A stretch of DNA of 7,184 nt from a bacterium (GTDB lineage: Bacteria; Bacteroidota; Bacteroidia; Cytophagales; Thermonemataceae). The position numbers and the translations under genes were made by a program. Shown here piece by piece: positions 4,864 through 7,184 of the stretch. The stretch covers positions 1-7,184 of the forward strand of contig JANYGM010000119.1 of assembly GCA_025362415.1 (NCBI GenBank), written 5' to 3'. How positions within the stretch are numbered: position 1 is the first letter of the stretch; the number at the start of each line of letters is the position of its first letter. Under the pieces are notes generated by a model. That model saw only the letters and a list, made by a program, of their open reading frames with translations, was not told the origin of the DNA and searched no databases.

Positions 4864-5655
4864 ATGGAAAAAACTATTGCCCAGAAACTAGACGCACTAT
4901 TGAAACTGCAAAGCATTGATTCTGAAATAGATGACATCAAAAAAATTAGAGGCAGTTTGCCTGATGACGTGCAAGATTTGGAAGATGAAGTAGCACGTTT
5001 GCAAACCAGAATGAGCAAATTTGAGGAAACTGTCAAAGAAATTGATAAAAATATAGCAGGATACAAAATTGCTAAAAAAGATGCTGAAAAACTTGCTGAA
5101 AAATACAAAAAACAACAAGATAACGTCAAAAATAACCGTGAATTTGAAGCACTTTCTAAAGAAATAGAGTCTGAAGAGCTTGAAATGCAACTAATGGACA
5201 AGCGCACCAAAGAAGGAAAAGACCAAATTGATGGCAAAAAGCGTGAAATGGAAATCTTGAAAGAAGAACTTGATGACCGCAAAAAAGACCTTGCAGCTAA
5301 GAAAAAAGAACTTGCTATGATTCTTACTGAAAGTGAAGAAGATGAGGCTAAACTCAATAAAGATAGAGAAAAACAGTCTAAAAATATTGAAGAACGCTTA
5401 CTTATTTCTTATGACAAAATTCGTAAAAATGCTAATAATGGGCTTGGTGTCGTGATGGTGAAGCGTGAGGCTTGTGGTGGTTGCTTTAATATTGTGCCTC
5501 CACAAAGACAAGCTGATATTCGTAACAAAAAGAAAATTACTGTTTGCGAGCATTGTGGACGTATTTTGGCTGGCGTTGAAGATATTGTTGTTAAGGAAGA
5601 AGAAAAAGTAGTGCGCAAACGTGCTACTCCTACACGTATAGCAGCAGCAAAATAA
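4864..5655 (+). CDS. Coiled-coil C4 zinc-ribbon protein (CdsZ / COG1579-like)
   Basis: The 263-residue protein has a long charged N-terminal region (about residues 5-180), dominated by K, E, D, Q and L, which should form an antiparallel coiled coil. The C-terminal zinc ribbon carries Cys204-x2-Cys207 and Cys228-x2-Cys231, with PPQRQADIRN between the pairs as is typical of the family (zf-RING_7 / DUF164). A basic tail (KVVRKRATPTR) follows. Homologues are described as probable nucleic-acid-binding adaptors; in Helicobacter the relative HP0958 acts in flagellar regulation. That specific role should not be transferred here. The ATG at 4864 gives the coiled coil directly and has no strong ribosome-binding sequence, as is usual in Bacteroidota. 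It lies 255 bp after the Nif3 gene, across the tandem duplication, and ends 27 bp before a strong terminator, so the two genes probably form one unit with possible internal attenuation. Confidence 0.9.
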   Translation: MEKTIAQKLDALLKLQSIDSEIDDIKKIRGSLPDDVQDLEDEVARLQTRMSKFEETVKEIDKNIAGYKIAKKDAEKLAEKYKKQQDNVKNNREFEALSKEIESEELEMQLMDKRTKEGKDQIDGKKREMEILKEELDDRKKDLAAKKKELAMILTESEEDEAKLNKDREKQSKNIEERLLISYDKIRKNANNGLGVVMVKREACGGCFNIVPPQRQADIRNKKKITVCEHCGRILAGVEDIVVKEEEKVVRKRATPTRIAAAK

Positions 5656-5682
5656 ACTTTTGTTCAAATTCAATTACGAATT

Positions 5683-5723
5683 AAAAAAACGAATTACAGA
5701 TTTCCCTGTAATTCGTTTTTTTT
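5683..5723 (+). terminator. Intrinsic terminator after the zinc-ribbon gene
   Basis: cgaattacag (5690-5699) pairs perfectly with ctgtaattcg (5706-5715) around a 6-base loop. Seven flanking As (5683-5689) face eight Ts (5716-5723). On the plus strand this is a stem followed by a T-run. Because A7 lies on the other side it could also act for minus-strand transcripts coming from the metallophosphatase gene. Confidence 0.92.
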
Positions 5724-5731
5724 AGTACGTA

Positions 5732-5832
5732 AATAGTTGGTTACTGTAAAAGTTCTGTTGCAATTTTTTATATAGAAACACGCCACAGTGTATTCCTACA
5801 GTTATAAATACATTTTTGCAACGAAACTTTTA
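5732..5832. repeat. Inverted-repeat element between convergent genes (dispersed repeat, copy 2)
   Basis: taaaagttctgttgcaa (5747-5763) and the reverse complement of 5816-5832 agree at 15 of 17 positions, bounding an 86-bp unit. The left end with its flank (5732-5769) is a second copy of 3363-3396. The interior has acagtgtatt (5786-5795), which also occurs at 385-394. The size, terminal inverted repeats and dispersion fit a tiny MITE-like or REP-like element. No flanking target duplication is evident. It lies between the convergent zinc-ribbon and metallophosphatase genes. Confidence 0.65.
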
Positions 5833-5856
5833 AGATTTGGAAAACCTCTGAATTAC

Positions 5857-6858
5857 TTATAATCCTAATTCTCTTTTTATATTTGTGATTTTATTGGGTG
5901 AATTTAATCCTTTCTGTAAATTTTCAATAGTTAAATTATTGGATTTACTTTTGAAAATATACGTTTTAAAGGGAAATTTATTTGCCTCAATACTGAATTT
6001 TTCTTTGTGATTTTCAATAAGATTCTTAGTAACAATATCAATGCGTTCTTTGATTATTTCGTAAGAATTTTGAAGTTCCTCTTTCCATTTTCTAATTTCT
6101 GCCAAGTAGTTTTTGACTTCAGGCTCATCAATATATAAAAGTTTATCAAGTTGCTTGTCTATTTCATCAAATGGCATATGATTCCAATTTTTTGCTTTTA
6201 AGATAGGAATTTGCCATTTTTTTTGCTCTTCTTTCCAATAATCACGTTTAGCCTTCACTTGGTGAATTATAAATCCTGGAAGTTCTATTGCAGTCAAGTA
6301 ATTTCCGTGACAAGCCCCTGTATCAATTCCATAAGTATTGTTATGTATTTTTGGCGTATCTCCCACAACGTAATGCCCATAAATGATAGATTTAGTTCCT
6401 GTATAAAATTCTGTCCACGTTTTTTCAGCAGAATATTTTTTTTCTAAATACCTGCTTCCTGATGTTGAGCCACACAATACTTCATCTTTTTGTTGTTCAA
6501 TTTCTTTGTCGTGTTCAAAAAATGCGTGAATTATAATTGCTTCTTCTGTTTCATAATAGTAGGGAAGAGTATCTAGCCATTTCAAAAAAACTTTATATTC
6601 ATTTTCAAATTGTACTTTCACAATTTCTTGAGCATAGTTTAAAATGCCGTTTTGATGTTTCCTTTCGTGATTTCCCATCAAAACTATGCTATTAGGTCTA
6701 TTCAAAAAATATTCATAAACCTCTTTTGATTTATTTCCTCTATCCACAATGTCACCAAGTGAGATAAGAATATCATTTTCTTTTAAACCAATTTTTTCTG
6801 TTAATTCCATCAGCTCGTCAAAACAACCGTGAATATCTCCAATAATAAATTTTCTCAT
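5857..6858 (-). CDS. PPP-family metallophosphatase with long C-terminal extension
   Basis: The 333-residue protein is a calcineurin-like phosphoesterase of the PPP (serine/threonine phosphatase / ApaH-like) group. The two-metal active site is complete: GDIHG (Asp8, His10), GDIVDRG (Asp36, with Asp39 and Arg40), GNHE (Asn63, His64), His111 in IIIHAFFE and His162 in YGHYVVG. The family end motif YGIDTGACHGNYLTAIEL follows at 176-193. The core ends near residue 200, which is the usual length for bacterial PPP enzymes such as PrpE or lambda phosphatase. The remaining ~130 residues are charged and probably helical (about 205-290), then a K/N-rich tail. I recognise no domain there. No signal peptide is seen, so it should be cytoplasmic. 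Substrate could be phosphoproteins or dinucleoside polyphosphates; the sequence does not say. The start is firm because GDIHG begins at residue 7. It converges on the zinc-ribbon gene and appears to be a single-gene unit. Confidence 0.92.
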   Translation of the reverse strand: MRKFIIGDIHGCFDELMELTEKIGLKENDILISLGDIVDRGNKSKEVYEYFLNRPNSIVLMGNHERKHQNGILNYAQEIVKVQFENEYKVFLKWLDTLPYYYETEEAIIIHAFFEHDKEIEQQKDEVLCGSTSGSRYLEKKYSAEKTWTEFYTGTKSIIYGHYVVGDTPKIHNNTYGIDTGACHGNYLTAIELPGFIIHQVKAKRDYWKEEQKKWQIPILKAKNWNHMPFDEIDKQLDKLLYIDEPEVKNYLAEIRKWKEELQNSYEIIKERIDIVTKNLIENHKEKFSIEANKFPFKTYIFKSKSNNLTIENLQKGLNSPNKITNIKRELGL

Positions 6859-6962
6859 TTTATGTATTTTTAGTGATAGGATTAGAATTTTTAATTGCGA
6901 GTGAGTGCAAAATTTTGATAATCAAATGATTATGTAGTTTTTAGTTAAATCAAACATAAACT

Positions 6963-7104
6963 ATACTTTGAACAGGAAGAATTTCGGAAAACAAATTTTG
7001 TATTCGTTCCAGCGGAACGGCATATTTATAGAAACATCATTGTATTTGTATTTCGCTCCAGCGGAGCGAAATACATTTTCCGAAATCCAAGCCGTTCACA
7101 GTAT
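6963..7104. repeat. Nested 142-bp inverted-repeat element
   Basis: The outer arms, 6963-6991 and 7076-7104, match as reverse complements at 23 of 29 positions, with a perfect inner 11 bp (atttcggaaaa / ttttccgaaat). Two hairpins lie inside. The first is cgttcc-agc-ggaacg (7005-7019). The second is a 13-bp perfect stem at 7047-7059/7063-7075 with the same agc loop. The two hairpins are also direct relatives (tttgtattcgttccagcgg versus tttgtatttcgctccagcgg), so the interior seems duplicated. No coding capacity is seen. It lies about 105 bp upstream of the metallophosphatase start. Confidence 0.8.
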
Positions 7105-7123
7105 AATTACAGAAACCTCCTTA

Positions 7124-7145
7124 ATTTACAAATAAATTACTTAAA
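7124..7145. repeat. 22-bp dispersed repeat shared with 3163-3184
   Basis: This segment (atttacaaataaattactt…) differs from 3163-3184 at a single base, in the same orientation. The flanking sequences do not match further. In AT-rich DNA this could be chance, but 21 of 22 is noteworthy. Nothing else is recognisable between 7105 and the window end. Confidence 0.5.
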
Positions 7146-7184
7146 TTTTAATTGTTCTGATAGTGATAAGTACATCTAAAATAA

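Noticed and set aside
4848..5357. A 169-codon open frame on the minus strand across the zinc-ribbon gene
   Set aside because: It is serine-rich and simply mirrors the Lys/Glu-rich coiled coil of the real gene on the other strand.
6951..6958. TATGTTTG on the minus strand as promoter of the metallophosphatase gene
   Set aside because: It matches the -7 consensus, but no -33 TTTG lies at the right distance and it is about 93 bp from the start codon in AT-rich DNA.
6859..7184. tRNA, riboswitch or small RNA gene
   Set aside because: Strong hairpins are present but no cloverleaf, known aptamer core or stem with a T-run is recognisable.

Overview
The window looks like a piece of a low-GC Bacteroidota chromosome, most likely from the Cytophagales. 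The reasons are the strong AT bias with A/T-rich codons, start codons without a convincing Shine-Dalgarno sequence, a lipoprotein with a Bacteroidota-style signal peptide, multi-PAS proteins ending in a 'SHEVRGP' phosphoacceptor helix, and the Nif3 / C4 zinc-ribbon gene pair. The genus cannot be fixed from this sequence; a Bernardetia/Flexibacter/Microscilla-like bacterium is an inference.

Layout from left to right. Positions 1-528 carry no gene. The extreme left edge has the 3' half of what looks like a CRISPR direct repeat (ending aaggattgaaac), with a degenerate second copy 71 bp later; the rest is short repeats and hairpins. Positions 529-3097 hold two minus-strand genes: a putative outer-membrane or periplasm-facing lipoprotein (2444-3097), then 115 bp further down a 599-residue sensor protein with four PAS domains and a histidine phosphoacceptor helix but no ATPase domain (529-2328). 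Positions 3098-3504 are a divergent intergenic region. It holds an inverted repeat, an 18-unit heptamer array and a long self-complementary hairpin.

Positions 3505-5655 hold two plus-strand genes that are probably functionally linked: a Nif3/YqfO-type dinuclear-metal protein and a coiled-coil C4 zinc-ribbon protein. They are separated by 255 bp containing an 86-bp tandem duplication with perfect hairpins. The pair ends in a strong intrinsic terminator (5683-5723). Positions 5857-6858 (minus strand) encode a PPP-family metallophosphatase with an unexplained C-terminal extension. The right edge (6859-7184) has no gene but holds a 142-bp nested inverted-repeat element.

The genes are mostly housekeeping or signalling genes; I see no defence cluster, secretion cluster or transposase. 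The striking part is the non-coding DNA. Nearly every intergenic gap is filled with palindromes, short tandem repeats and related dispersed elements, several of which recur within these 7 kb. The most interesting leads are the possible end of a CRISPR array at the left edge, the kinase-less PAS/DHp protein, and the family of small inverted-repeat elements.
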